In this document: piece by piece, positions 16,894 through 27,352 of the stretch
How positions within the stretch are numbered: position 1 is the stretch's first letter
Layout of the letters: every line of letters starts with the position of its first letter
Source of the DNA: Nonomuraea turcica
GTDB lineage: Bacteria; Actinomycetota; Actinomycetes; Streptosporangiales; Streptosporangiaceae
DNA: 64,000 nt
Reading direction: 5' to 3'
Assembly: GCF_030718205.1 (NCBI RefSeq)
Contig: NZ_JAUZQF010000008.1
Span: 248,001 to 312,000, forward strand
Position numbers and translations under genes: made by a program
Notes under the pieces: model-generated
Seen by the model: only the letters and a program-made list of their open reading frames with translations
What the model was told of the DNA's origin: nothing
Databases searched by the model: none

Positions 16894-18342
16894 TTAGCGA
16901 CGCTCGAGTTCCTTGGCCTTCGCGATGGCCTGCTCGATGCCGCCGACCATGAAGAACGCCTGCTCGGGCAGGTGGTCGTACTCACCCGCGCAGAGGCCCT
17001 TGAAGGAGGCGATGGTCTCGTCGAGCGGCACGGTCTCGCCCGGCTGGCCGGTGAAGGCCTCGGCTGCGTACATCGGGTGCGACAGGAAGCGCTCGATGCG
17101 GCGGGCCCGCTGGACGGTGACCTTGTCCTCCTCGGAGAGCTCGTCGATACCGAGGATCGCGATGATGTCCTGGAGCTCGCGGTACTTCTGCAGGATCCGC
17201 TTGGTCTCCTGGGCCACCCGGTAGTGCTCCTCGCCCACGATCTGCGGGTCGAGGATCCGGGAGGAGGAGTCGAGCGGGTCCACCGCGGGGTAGATGCCCT
17301 TCTCCGAGATCGGCCGGGACAGAACGGTCTGCGCGTCGAGGTGCGCGAACGCGTTGTGCGGGGCCGGGTCGGTGATGTCGTCGGCGGGCACGTAGATCGC
17401 CTGCATGGAGGTGATCGAGTGACCACGCGTCGAGGTGATGCGCTCCTGGAGCACACCCATCTCGTCGGCCAGCGTGGGCTGGTAACCCACGGCGGACGGC
17501 ATACGGCCGAGCAGCGTGGAGACCTCAGAACCGGCCTGCGTGAAGCGGAAGATGTTGTCGATGAAGAGCAGCACGTCCTGCTTCTGCACGTCACGGAAGT
17601 ATTCCGCCATGGTCAGCGCCGACAGCGCGACCCGCAGACGGGTGCCCGGCGGCTCGTCCATCTGACCGAAGACGAGGGCGGTGTCCTTGAGGACGTTCGC
17701 CTCCTCCATCTCCAGCCAGAGGTCGTTACCCTCACGGGTGCGCTCGCCCACACCGGCGAAGCACGAGGTGCCACCGAAGTTGCGGGCGACCCGGCGGATC
17801 ATCTCCTGGATGAGGACGGTCTTGCCGACGCCGGCACCGCCGAACAGGCCGATCTTCCCACCCTGCACGTAGGGGGTGAGCAGGTCGATGACCTTGATGC
17901 CGGTGACCAGCAATTCGGTGCGGGACTCGAGCTGGTCGAAGGCCGGGGACGGTCGGTGGATGCCCCAGCGCTCGTCGATCTTGAGCGATGCGGTCGGCAC
18001 GTCGAGCGTCTCGCCCAGCGCATTCCACACGTGGCCCTTGACGACGTCGCCGACCGGCACCGAGATCGGGCCGCCCGTGTCAGTCACGGCCTGGCCGCGG
18101 ACCATGCCGTCGGTGGGCTGCATGGAGATGGCCCGGACGAGGTTGTCACCCAGGTGCTGGGCGACCTCGAGCGTCAGGGTCTTGGTCTCGCCACCGAGGG
18201 TCACCTCGACCTTGAGCGCGTTATAGATTTCGGGCATCGCATCGACGGGGAACTCCGCGTCGACGACGGCGCCAGTGACGCGTGCCACGCGGCCGATGCC
18301 GGCCGCCGCGGCCTCTACAGTTTCAACAGCCTCTGCAGTCAT
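16894..18342 (-). CDS. atpD: ATP synthase beta subunit
   Basis: 482 residues from ATG 18342, one base after the atpG stop. Catalytic F1 subunit. Walker A GGAGVGKT at residues 168-175, the catalytic glutamate in GVGERTREGNDL, Walker B ALVFGQMDEPPG/DVLLFIDNIF, and the C-terminal DELSEEDK loop are all present. No unusual insert. Fifth-from-last step of the operon order atpI-Z-B-E-F-H-A-G-D-C. Confidence 0.98.
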   Translation of the reverse strand: MTAEAVETVEAAAAGIGRVARVTGAVVDAEFPVDAMPEIYNALKVEVTLGGETKTLTLEVAQHLGDNLVRAISMQPTDGMVRGQAVTDTGGPISVPVGDVVKGHVWNALGETLDVPTASLKIDERWGIHRPSPAFDQLESRTELLVTGIKVIDLLTPYVQGGKIGLFGGAGVGKTVLIQEMIRRVARNFGGTSCFAGVGERTREGNDLWLEMEEANVLKDTALVFGQMDEPPGTRLRVALSALTMAEYFRDVQKQDVLLFIDNIFRFTQAGSEVSTLLGRMPSAVGYQPTLADEMGVLQERITSTRGHSITSMQAIYVPADDITDPAPHNAFAHLDAQTVLSRPISEKGIYPAVDPLDSSSRILDPQIVGEEHYRVAQETKRILQKYRELQDIIAILGIDELSEEDKVTVQRARRIERFLSHPMYAAEAFTGQPGETVPLDETIASFKGLCAGEYDHLPEQAFFMVGGIEQAIAKAKELERR

Positions 18343-18343
18343 T

Positions 18344-19246
18344 TCACTCTTTCCCCGCTGCGGCGTCAGCCAGCGCGTTGGCGCCACCGACGATCTCGCT
18401 GATTTCCTGGGTGATCTCGGCCTGGCGAGCCTGGTTCATCTGCTGGGTGAGCACCCGCATCAGCTCGTTGGCGTTGTCGGTCGCGGACTTCATCGCGCGC
18501 CGCCGCGCGGCCTCCTCGGAGGCCGCCGACTGCAGCAGCGCCGTGAAGATACGCGACTCCACGTAGCGCGGCAGCAGCGACTCCAGCACGTCGCCCGCGG
18601 TCGGCTCGAACTCGAAGTACGGCGGGATCGCGGTGGTCTCCGTCGCCTCGGTCTCCTCGACCTCCAGTGGCAGAACGCGCTTGACCACGACGTTCTGCGT
18701 GAGCATCGAGACGAACTCGGTCGAGACGATGTGGATCTCGTCGATCCCGCCGTCTTCCTTGAACGAGTCGATCAGCGTGGTCGCGATCTCCTTGGCGTCG
18801 GCGTAGGCCGGCTTGCGCGAGAACCCGACCCAGCTGCCGCCCATCTCCCGCTGGCGGAAGGTGTGCCAGGTGACACCCTTGCGCCCCGTGACGAACGGCA
18901 GCACGGTCAGCCCTCGGCTCTCCAGCAACCCCCGCAGAGCCTCGGCTTCGCGCAGCACGTTGGCGTTGAAGCCGCCGCAGAACCCGCTGTCGCTGGTGAC
19001 GATGAGGACGCCCGCCTTGGCGGGGTTCTCCTTCGCCACGGTCAGCGGATGGTCGACGCTGGCCGCGTTGCTGACGACGCCGGTGACGGCGCGAGTGATC
19101 TCACGCTCGTACGGCAGCGCCGCCTGCATCCGCTGCTGCGCCCTCACGATCCGTGAAGAGGCGATGAGCTCCTGGGCGCGCGTGATCTTCGCGGTCGACT
19201 TGACCGAGTTGATCCGCCGCCGCAGCAGCCTTAGCTGGGCACCCAT
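18344..19246 (-). CDS. atpG: ATP synthase gamma subunit
   Basis: 300 residues, rotating central stalk. The N-terminal coiled-coil helix (RLLRRRINSVKSTAKIT) and the C-terminal partner (ATDNANELMRVLTQQMNQARQAEITQEI) are intact; the Rossmann-like middle has SDSGFCGGFNANVLREAE. Three bases separate it from atpA. Typical actinobacterial length. Confidence 0.97.
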   Translation of the reverse strand: MGAQLRLLRRRINSVKSTAKITRAQELIASSRIVRAQQRMQAALPYEREITRAVTGVVSNAASVDHPLTVAKENPAKAGVLIVTSDSGFCGGFNANVLREAEALRGLLESRGLTVLPFVTGRKGVTWHTFRQREMGGSWVGFSRKPAYADAKEIATTLIDSFKEDGGIDEIHIVSTEFVSMLTQNVVVKRVLPLEVEETEATETTAIPPYFEFEPTAGDVLESLLPRYVESRIFTALLQSAASEEAARRRAMKSATDNANELMRVLTQQMNQARQAEITQEISEIVGGANALADAAAGKE

Positions 19247-19249
19247 GTC

Positions 19250-20899
<1,650 letters not shown>

Positions 20900-20923
20900 C
20901 TCTACTCTGTCTCCCTATTCGCC

Positions 20924-21733
20924 TTAGCCGGCCAACCGGCGGCGGACTTCTTCGATTCGTCCCACAATGGTGGTGTCGATGATCTCGTCGCCGATGCGGA
21001 CCGAGAACCCACCGAGCACTCGCTTGTCCACCTCGACATTCAGGTGCACGTCGCGACCGTATGAGGTGCGCAGCCACGCCGTCAGGCGGCGCTTCTGCTC
21101 CTCGGTCAGCTCGACGGCGCTGCGCACCACCGCCACAAGGCGCTGGCGCTGCGCGGACACGAGCTGACCGACCTCTTCCAGGCCTGTTTCCAGGCTACGC
21201 CCTCGCGGGTGCGCAACCAGCTGCGAGATGAGGCGCAGGCTGGTCGGAGCGACCTTGTCGCCGAGCAGGTCGCGCAGCAGCTGCCGCTTGCCCTCCTCGG
21301 GCGCCGCCGGATCGGTCAGCGCGAGACGCAGGTCGGCATTGGCGGCGACGATGCGGCCGAAGCGGAAGAGCTCGTCCTCCACCTCGTCGAGCCTGGACTG
21401 GCTCTCGGCCTCCGCCGCCGCGGCGACGACGCCGAGCCGTTCGAGCACGTCGGGCAGGTCACCCGCGCGCGACCACTTGGCCGAGACCGCGGCCTCGACG
21501 GTGTCCAGCGTGGCCTGAGCGACCTTGCCGGTGAGCAGCGCGCCCACCGTGCCCGTCTTCTGCTCGGCGAACCTGGCAGGGTCGGACAGGGCCCGGCGCA
21601 GGCCGTGCTCACGGTCGAGCAGATCCGTGACCGCGAACAGCTCGTCGGAGAGCGCACCGAGGTCGGCACTGCCGGCGACCGCGTTGAATCGCTCCTCGAC
21701 CTCGGCCAGCGACGTCCTGCTCAAACCACGCAT
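20924..21733 (-). CDS. atpH: ATP synthase delta subunit
   Basis: 269 residues, the long actinobacterial form (about 270, against about 180 in E. coli). Peripheral stalk cap on F1. The C-terminal 175 residues carry the conserved segment TLRLISQLVAHPRGRSLETGL and the end GFSVRIGDEIIDTTIVGRI. Start and the atpF stop share one base, so translation is coupled. Confidence 0.95.
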   Translation of the reverse strand: MRGLSRTSLAEVEERFNAVAGSADLGALSDELFAVTDLLDREHGLRRALSDPARFAEQKTGTVGALLTGKVAQATLDTVEAAVSAKWSRAGDLPDVLERLGVVAAAAEAESQSRLDEVEDELFRFGRIVAANADLRLALTDPAAPEEGKRQLLRDLLGDKVAPTSLRLISQLVAHPRGRSLETGLEEVGQLVSAQRQRLVAVVRSAVELTEEQKRRLTAWLRTSYGRDVHLNVEVDKRVLGGFSVRIGDEIIDTTIVGRIEEVRRRLAG

Positions 21734-22290
21734 CAGCGCACCGCCTGCGCGCTGCCGGCTTCCAGCTCGTCGAGGAACCGGTCCACGATGCGGCTCTGGC
21801 GGACCTCGTCCTGCAGGGACTCGCCGACGATGCGGCCGGCCAGGTCGGTCGACAGGCGGCCGATCTCGGCGCGGAGCTGTGCGAACGCCGCCTGGCGGTC
21901 GGCCTCGATCTGCGCGTGCGCGGCCTCGACGAGGCGGCGGGCCTCGGCCTGCGCCTCCTCACGGAGCTCGGCCTTGATCTGCGCGGCCTGCTCGCGAGCC
22001 TCCTCGCGCAGCCTGGCCGCGTCCCGACGGGCCTCCTCCAGCTGCTCGGCGTAACGCTGCTGCAGAGCCTGGGCCTCGGCCTGGGCTTCCTCAGCCCTCT
22101 TGATGCCGCCCTCGATCGCGTCGGTCCGCTCGGCCAGCGTCTTCTGGATACGCGGGATGAGCATCCTGCCCACGACGAAGAAGACGACGGCGAACGCGAA
22201 GATGCCGACGACGAGCTCGTACGTGTGCGGGATGAGCGGATTGGCGTGCTCTTCCGGCGCGGCGAGGAGCGTAGCTGCCATGTACGTCAT
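21733..22290 (-). CDS. atpF: ATP synthase b subunit
   Basis: 185 residues. A membrane helix at about residues 25-43 (LVVGIFAFAVVFFVVG) is followed by a long charged helix for the peripheral stalk (EAQALQQRYAEQLEEARR and on). ATG 22290 has AAAGG upstream; an in-frame ATG three codons later is possible. Sits between atpE and atpH. Confidence 0.95.
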   Translation of the reverse strand: MTYMAATLLAAPEEHANPLIPHTYELVVGIFAFAVVFFVVGRMLIPRIQKTLAERTDAIEGGIKRAEEAQAEAQALQQRYAEQLEEARRDAARLREEAREQAAQIKAELREEAQAEARRLVEAAHAQIEADRQAAFAQLRAEIGRLSTDLAGRIVGESLQDEVRQSRIVDRFLDELEAGSAQAVR

Positions 22291-22321
22291 GAGTGCAGCC
22301 TTTCGTCAGAAGGGCGGTCTA

Positions 22322-22552
22322 TCAGATGCCCTGGAAGATGAACGGCGCGACCAGACCGATCAGGGCGAGGGCCTCGGTAAGAACGAAGCCGAGGAGCATG
22401 TTCTGGCGGATCAGGCCGTAGGCCTCGGGCTGGCGCGCAATGGCCTGCACGCCCTGACCGAAGATGATGCCGACGCCGATGCCGGGGCCGATGGCGGCAA
22501 GACCGTAACCGATGGCGGTGACGTTGCCGGAGACCTCAGCGAGAATGCCCAT
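22322..22552 (-). CDS. atpE: ATP synthase c subunit
   Basis: 76 residues, two membrane helices. Glycine motif GPGIGVGIIFG in helix 1, polar loop ARQPEA, and the proton-carrying Glu60 in FVLTEALALIG of helix 2. No glutamine/threonine signature of a sodium-binding ring is obvious, so proton coupling is expected. Forms the rotor ring of F0. Confidence 0.97.
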   Translation of the reverse strand: MGILAEVSGNVTAIGYGLAAIGPGIGVGIIFGQGVQAIARQPEAYGLIRQNMLLGFVLTEALALIGLVAPFIFQGI

Positions 22553-22623
22553 TGCTGTTATTCCTTTACTGGACGGCCGGCGACTCGGGTGTCACCGGTC
22601 ATGGATATTCCGGTATGTGGTTC

Positions 22624-23421
22624 TCAGTGCTCCGCGTGCAGCGAGCCGCCGATGTACATCGCGGCCAGCATCGCGAACAGGAAGGCCTGCAAGAACTGGA
22701 TGAACATCTCGAAGCCCGTGAGGATGATCGTCATGACCACGCCGATGACACCCACAGGGGCGCCCAGCGGCGACAGCTTCTCGAAGAGGAACCAGAAGCC
22801 GACCATGCTGAAGAAGGCCAGCAGCATGTGGCCGGCGAACATGTTGGCGAACAGTCGGACCGCGTGCGTGAACGGCGCGATGATCAGGTTGGACAGGAAC
22901 TCGATCGGCGACAGCAGCACGTAGATCGGCTTCGGCAGCCCCGGCGGGAACATCATGTTCTTGAAGTAGCCCCACGGGCCCTGGTGCTTCATGCCCAGGT
23001 AGACCTTGAGCACGTAGATCGAGAGCGCCAGCACGGCCGGGAAGGCGATGTGCGAGGCCACCGGGAACTGGAGCACCGGGATGACGCCCATGAGGTTCCA
23101 GACCAGGACCATGAAAAAGAGCGTCACCAGCAGGCCCATCCACCGGTCGGCGTCCTTGCCCAGGAAGGGCCGGGCGACCTGGTCGCGGACGAACATGTAG
23201 CCGTACTCGACGACGTTCTGCACACCCCTTGGGACGACCTTGGGGTTGGCGAAGGCTGCCCAGCACAGGCCGATCACGAACACCGCGCTCAGCAGCGCGA
23301 GCAGAACCGGCTTCGTGAACCATTCGACCCCGGGAATGATGGGCGGCAGGTTGAACAGCTCTTCAGGCGTAGGCGCCCCGAACTGGTCGGCTGGTGGAGC
23401 GAGGAGCGTCAGCGCACTCAC
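22624..23421 (-). CDS. atpB: ATP synthase a subunit
   Basis: 265 residues with five to six membrane helices. The essential arginine facing the c-ring lies in FTHAVRLFANMFAGHMLL, and the final helix FIQFLQAFLFAMLAAMYI is intact. Provides the proton half-channels of F0. The start is preceded by a weak GAAGG-like site; 66 bp upstream ends the AtpZ-like gene. Confidence 0.96.
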   Translation of the reverse strand: MSALTLLAPPADQFGAPTPEELFNLPPIIPGVEWFTKPVLLALLSAVFVIGLCWAAFANPKVVPRGVQNVVEYGYMFVRDQVARPFLGKDADRWMGLLVTLFFMVLVWNLMGVIPVLQFPVASHIAFPAVLALSIYVLKVYLGMKHQGPWGYFKNMMFPPGLPKPIYVLLSPIEFLSNLIIAPFTHAVRLFANMFAGHMLLAFFSMVGFWFLFEKLSPLGAPVGVIGVVMTIILTGFEMFIQFLQAFLFAMLAAMYIGGSLHAEH

Positions 23422-23487
23422 GCGGCGTTCCCTTCAACGTCGTAGTAGTTCACAAGGGTTTCCTCAGCGAAGCGATCGCTGCGTCGG

Positions 23488-23703
23488 CTAGCGACCGAAC
23501 TTCCGGTAGACCAGATAGCCACCGAGCACGACCCCCAGGACGACGCCTATGGGGAAGAACGCGGACATGTCCAACCAGCGGTCCAGCAACCAGCCGAGAC
23601 CGCCGTAGAAGACCATCCCCGCGAGCAGATAGCTGGGGACCGACCACATGGCATCGGCGAAGTCGCGACCGTCTTCTTCCGGTCGGCGTTCCTGTGCGCT
23701 CAT
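23488..23703 (-). CDS. AtpZ/AtpI family protein
   Basis: 71 residues. Hydrophilic N-terminus, then two hydrophobic segments (PSYLLAGMVFYGGLGWLL, FFPIGVVLGVVLGGYLVY) joined by DRWLDMS. The G-W-L-L-D-x-W-L pattern between the helices is characteristic of AtpZ/AtpI proteins thought to help c-ring assembly or Mg2+ supply. It sits between the 140-residue AtpI-type gene and atpB, so this operon carries both small accessory proteins. Confidence 0.85.
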   Translation of the reverse strand: MSAQERRPEEDGRDFADAMWSVPSYLLAGMVFYGGLGWLLDRWLDMSAFFPIGVVLGVVLGGYLVYRKFGR

Positions 23704-23768
23704 CGCGGCCCTGACGATAGCAGGCGAGTAGAGGACTAGTCATATCGGACCCTGCCCGTACACCAGCC

Positions 23769-24191
23769 TCATGAGTCGCCCTTTCCGGGGACTCGGGCCT
23801 CAGGGTCGACGTAAAGCATCTTGGTCTTCATGAAGGCGCGCACTTCGAAGCCGGTCCACACGAGCGTGCAGATCACGACCGACCAGGCGAACGCCAGCGT
23901 GTTCCAGACCGTGGTGTCGCGGAACGCGGTCAGCACGATCATGATGGCGACGACCTTGACGAGATAGCTCACCATCGCCGCGATCGCCATCATCTGGGGA
24001 GACACCCGTGCGGCATAGGACACCGCTACCACACTGATGCTGAAGAAAACCCCGACCAGCAAGGTGCCGAGCGCGGCGCCCAGAGCTCCCTTGCCGCCTG
24101 CCATCAGGAGCGAGACAACCACGGCGACCACCCCGACCGTCAGGGTCGGAATCGCGGCGCTCTTGAGTACGCGCACGTCGTTGGCCTGCAT
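23769..24191 (-). CDS. atpI: ATP synthase protein I-type membrane protein
   Basis: 140 residues with four hydrophobic helices (IPTLTVGVVAVVVSLLM, ALGTLLVGVFFSISVV, AMVSYLVKVVAIMIVL, AFAWSVVICTLVWTG). Position as the first gene before atpB and the four-helix layout identify it as the actinobacterial AtpI/UncI-type protein. ATG 24191 has GGAG six bases upstream. A CRP-like site lies 73-88 bp before the start, so this is probably the operon's first gene. Confidence 0.85.
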   Translation of the reverse strand: MQANDVRVLKSAAIPTLTVGVVAVVVSLLMAGGKGALGAALGTLLVGVFFSISVVAVSYAARVSPQMMAIAAMVSYLVKVVAIMIVLTAFRDTTVWNTLAFAWSVVICTLVWTGFEVRAFMKTKMLYVDPEARVPGKGDS

Positions 24192-24263
24192 TGGTGCTCC
24201 ATCAGCGTGTTATCAAGCGAGCGTTTGCTACCCCCAGAGCATCTGCGTCTGAAGGTCCCTGCT

Positions 24264-24279
24264 CGTGAAAGATATCACA
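24264..24279. promoter_or_regulatory. CRP/GlxR-like palindrome upstream of the ATP synthase operon
   Basis: Read on the minus strand the site is TGTGA-TATCTT-TCACG, one base off the TGTGA-N6-TCACA consensus, and it contains GTG-N8-CAC. It is 73-88 bp upstream of atpI, a normal place for a global cAMP-dependent regulator. No binding data; inference from pattern and position. Confidence 0.5.
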
Positions 24280-24322
24280 AGCTCACGGAAGACCGCTTTT
24301 ACCTGCCGTTTCTAGTTCGCGA

Positions 24323-25609
24323 TCAAGAACGGCTAGGAAAGGCTGGAATGACCGGATTTCCCTCGGCCGATGCACGTTCGCGCGAAGGGCCGTCCCCCGG
24401 TGGCATCCGTCGTCTGACCTCGGGCTCCGGCGGAATCGGCGGCATGGGCCCGGTGGGCGGGCCGTCGTCGTCGGGCTGCTTGCCGCGCGAGGCGGCGTGC
24501 GCGCCGCCCCTGCCCCGCCAGCGCGGCAGGGCCATCAGCACGAGCACGGCCAGGGCGAGCAGGATGACCACGGGGAACAGCAGCACCGGCACGCCGATCG
24601 TGGACATGCCCACGATGCCGAAGGCGAACAGGAACGCCCACGCGTACATGATCAGCACGGACCTGCGGTGCGAGTGGCCGATATCCATGAGCCGGTGGTG
24701 CAGGTGACCGCGGTCGGGCGCGAACGGCGACAGGCCGCGTGAGGTGCGGCGCACCACGGCGGTGATCAGGTCGACCAGCGGCAGGATCAGCACGGCGGCC
24801 GGCAGGAGCAGCGGCAGCAGCACCGGGACCTTGTTCATGCCCTCGATGATCCCGGGGTCGACCGGCGTCACGGTGACGATGGAGGAGGCGAGCACGAGCC
24901 CGATCAGCATGGCCCCGGTGTCGCCCATGAAGATCTTCGCCGGGTGGAAGTTGTGCGGCAGGAACCCCAGGCAGGTGCCGATGAGGATGGCCGCGATGGC
25001 CGCCGTGGTGGTGATGCGGCCGCCGCTGATGTTCTCGGCGAGGAAGATCGAATAGGCCCAGGTGGCCATGCCGGCGATGCAGACGATCCCGGCCGCCAGG
25101 CCGTCGAGCCCGTCGACGAAGTTGACCGCGTTGATGGTCACGACCACGACCATGATGGTGATCACGGTGCTGAGGGTGTAGTCGAGGCTGGTGGAGCCGC
25201 CCCAGTCCTGCGGCAGCGGGATGTAGAGCAGCCGCAGGTCGAAGAAGACCAGCACGCCTGCCGCCGCGATCTGCCCGCCGAGCTTGATGAAGGCGTCCAT
25301 GCCCCACCAGTCGTCCAGGAACCCGGTGATCGTGATCAGCCCGCCGGCCACGATCAGCGCCGTCACCGCGTCGGCCTCGGTGTGCGTCAGCGCCTTGCCC
25401 GTGTGCGTGAGCTGACTGGCCACCAGCAGGCCCACGACCAGGCCGCCGTACATCGCCAGACCGCCCAGTCTGGGCGTCGGCGTGGTGTGCACATCACGCG
25501 CGCGAACCTCCGGCATGGCGCCGATGCGGATGGCGAAGCGGCGCACCAGCGGAACCAGCAGATAGGTCACGGCTGCCGAGATGAGCGCCATGAACAGGTA
25601 TTCGCGCAC
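24323..25609 (-). CDS. wecA: Polyprenyl-phosphate N-acetylhexosamine-1-phosphate transferase (MraY/WecA family)
   Basis: 428 residues, ten to eleven membrane helices. Conserved loops: HTTPTPRLGGLAMY, the Asp pair in FLDDWWGMD, NAVNFVDGLDGLAAG, FMGDTGAM, and the carbohydrate-recognition HLHHRL. These define the WecA/TagO/Rv1302 branch, which moves GlcNAc-1-phosphate from UDP-GlcNAc onto polyprenyl phosphate at the inner membrane face to start a cell-wall polymer. The last 60 residues are a disordered cytoplasmic tail rich in Pro, Gly and Arg. Located between glyA and atpI as in Streptomyces. Confidence 0.9.
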   Translation of the reverse strand: MREYLFMALISAAVTYLLVPLVRRFAIRIGAMPEVRARDVHTTPTPRLGGLAMYGGLVVGLLVASQLTHTGKALTHTEADAVTALIVAGGLITITGFLDDWWGMDAFIKLGGQIAAAGVLVFFDLRLLYIPLPQDWGGSTSLDYTLSTVITIMVVVVTINAVNFVDGLDGLAAGIVCIAGMATWAYSIFLAENISGGRITTTAAIAAILIGTCLGFLPHNFHPAKIFMGDTGAMLIGLVLASSIVTVTPVDPGIIEGMNKVPVLLPLLLPAAVLILPLVDLITAVVRRTSRGLSPFAPDRGHLHHRLMDIGHSHRRSVLIMYAWAFLFAFGIVGMSTIGVPVLLFPVVILLALAVLVLMALPRWRGRGGAHAASRGKQPDDDGPPTGPMPPIPPEPEVRRRMPPGDGPSRERASAEGNPVIPAFPSRS

Positions 25610-25666
25610 GGACCTAGTTTCCCGGATGCTCCGGCCGACTGTGACCGGAAAACGACACAGACCAGC

Positions 25667-26932
25667 TTAATATTCGCTGAGATATGGCCGATGGATGGCC
25701 AGAAGCGCCGCAATTCTTTCCCTGACCTCCCTCGCGCTCCCCGGATGGCGCACGGCCCTGGTCACCAGCGTCCCCACCTCCTTGAGCTCCTGGGGCCCCA
25801 TCCCCTGCGTAGTGACACACGGTGTGCCCACCCGGATACCTGACGTGATGGACGCCGGTTCCGGATCGTAGGGGATCACGTTGCGGTTGAGCGTGATCCC
25901 CGCCGCCGCGCACCGCTGCTCCGCTTCGGCGCCCGACACCCCCACGTCACGCAGGTCGATCAGCGCCAGGTGCGTGTCCGTGCCGCCGGAGACGGCCCGC
26001 ATCCCCTCCCCGCTCAGCGACTCGGCCAGGGCCCGGGCGTTCACGATCACTTTGTTGACGTAGTCGGCGAACTCCGGCCGCATCGCCTCCCCGAACGCCA
26101 CCGCCTTTGCCGCCACCGCGTGCATCAGCGGCCCGCCCTGGACGAACGGGAACACCGCCCGGTCGATCTTCTTGGCCAGCTCCTCCGTGCACAGGATGGC
26201 CCCGCCACGCGGCCCCCGCAGCGCCTTGTGGGTGGTGAACGTCACGACATCCGCGTACGGCACCGCCGAGGGGATCGCGCCGCCCGCCATCAGCCCGATC
26301 GGATGCGCCACGTCGGCCATCAGCCACGCCCCCACCTCGTCGGCGATGCCGCGGAAGGTCCCGTAGTCGATCAGCCTCGGGTACGACGTCGCACCGCACA
26401 CGATCAGCTTCGGCTGGTGCCGCAGGGCCAGATCCCTGACCTCGTCGTAGTCGATGAGTTCGGTGTCGCGGCGCACGCCGTACGACACGACGTCGAACCA
26501 TCTTCCCGAAAAGTTCACCTTCGAGCCGTGGGTGAGGTGGCCGCCGTGCGGCAGTGCCATGGCCAGCATCGTGTCGCCGGGCTGCAGGAGCGCGGCGTAG
26601 GCGGCCAGGTTGGCGGAGGCGCCCGAGTGCGGCTGGACGTTGGCGTGCTCGGCGTTGAAGAGTTTCTTCGCGCGTTGGATCGCCAGCCGCTCGGCCCGGT
26701 CGACGACCTCGCAGCCGCCGTAGTAGCGGCGGCCTGGGTAGCCCTCGGCGTACTTGTTGGTGAGCGTGGAACCCAAAGCGGCCAGGACGGCGGGCGAGGT
26801 GAAGTTCTCGCTCGCGATCAGCTGGAGCCCGCCACGCACGCGGTCGAGCTCGTCGAGCAGCACCTGCGCGAGCTCGGGATCCTGCTTCTGCAGCAGCCCG
26901 AAATCCGGGCCGTAATAGGGTGGCGTACCCAT
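25667..26932 (-). CDS. glyA: Serine hydroxymethyltransferase
   Basis: 421 residues from ATG 26932; a GTG at 26968 would add 12 residues, and neither has a strong ribosome binding site. PLP enzyme converting serine plus tetrahydrofolate to glycine and methylene-THF. The PLP lysine is in TFTTHKALRGPRGG; other landmarks are LIASENFTSP, YAEGYPGRRYYGGC, HSGASANLAAY and GTPCVTTQGM. Complete. Confidence 0.95.
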   Translation of the reverse strand: MGTPPYYGPDFGLLQKQDPELAQVLLDELDRVRGGLQLIASENFTSPAVLAALGSTLTNKYAEGYPGRRYYGGCEVVDRAERLAIQRAKKLFNAEHANVQPHSGASANLAAYAALLQPGDTMLAMALPHGGHLTHGSKVNFSGRWFDVVSYGVRRDTELIDYDEVRDLALRHQPKLIVCGATSYPRLIDYGTFRGIADEVGAWLMADVAHPIGLMAGGAIPSAVPYADVVTFTTHKALRGPRGGAILCTEELAKKIDRAVFPFVQGGPLMHAVAAKAVAFGEAMRPEFADYVNKVIVNARALAESLSGEGMRAVSGGTDTHLALIDLRDVGVSGAEAEQRCAAAGITLNRNVIPYDPEPASITSGIRVGTPCVTTQGMGPQELKEVGTLVTRAVRHPGSAREVRERIAALLAIHRPYLSEY

Positions 26933-26977
26933 TTCCCCAATGTACGCCCTGATGTCCGGTTCGCCCACAAGGTGGGG

Positions 26978-27352
26978 TTACCCGGGGTAGCGCGGCATGA
27001 CTGCCGAGGCCGGCAGCCACTGTGGAGTGTCCGCCGCGCGGTCGCTGATCGCCGTCAGCACCGCATGGCGGTAGGCCGCCAGCCTGGTGCGCCATTCGCG
27101 GATGTCCTGGACATAGCGCTCGCCCACCGGGGCGTCCCACGTCTGGGGGCTCCTGGCCAGGCTGTAGGCCTTGTCCAGGGCCGTTTTGAGCGCATTCAGC
27201 TGGGGCATGACGGCGTTCCATGCGTCGACCAGCCGCTCGTACTCGGGGTTGTACCGGTGGGCGCCCGGCGGGGTCGCCAGCGATCCGGCGGTCTCCTCCG
27301 GAGGGCGGGACTTGTTGGTCCAGGCCTTGGGGGCAGGAGGATCGACGTACAT
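26978..27352 (-). CDS. Unknown small helical protein, possibly WXG100-like
   Basis: 124 residues. Not recognised with certainty. A disordered Pro-rich start is followed by two predicted helices: one around NPEYERLVDAWNAVMPQLNAL and one around RYVQDIREWRTRLAAYRHAV, separated by SPQTWDAPVGE. The W-x-x-P/V-G turn between helices recalls ESAT-6/WXG100 proteins, but the match is weak. Its ATG shares one base with the stop of the upstream 787-residue protein (TGATG), so the two are translationally coupled. The pair is an insertion between glyA and tsaC. Confidence 0.7.
   Translation of the reverse strand: MYVDPPAPKAWTNKSRPPEETAGSLATPPGAHRYNPEYERLVDAWNAVMPQLNALKTALDKAYSLARSPQTWDAPVGERYVQDIREWRTRLAAYRHAVLTAISDRAADTPQWLPASAVMPRYPG

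Noticed and set aside
24280..24322. Imperfect hairpin near GCCGTT...AACGGC as a wecA terminator
   Set aside because: Only six outer base pairs with a mismatched inner stem and no T-run; not reliable enough to annotate.
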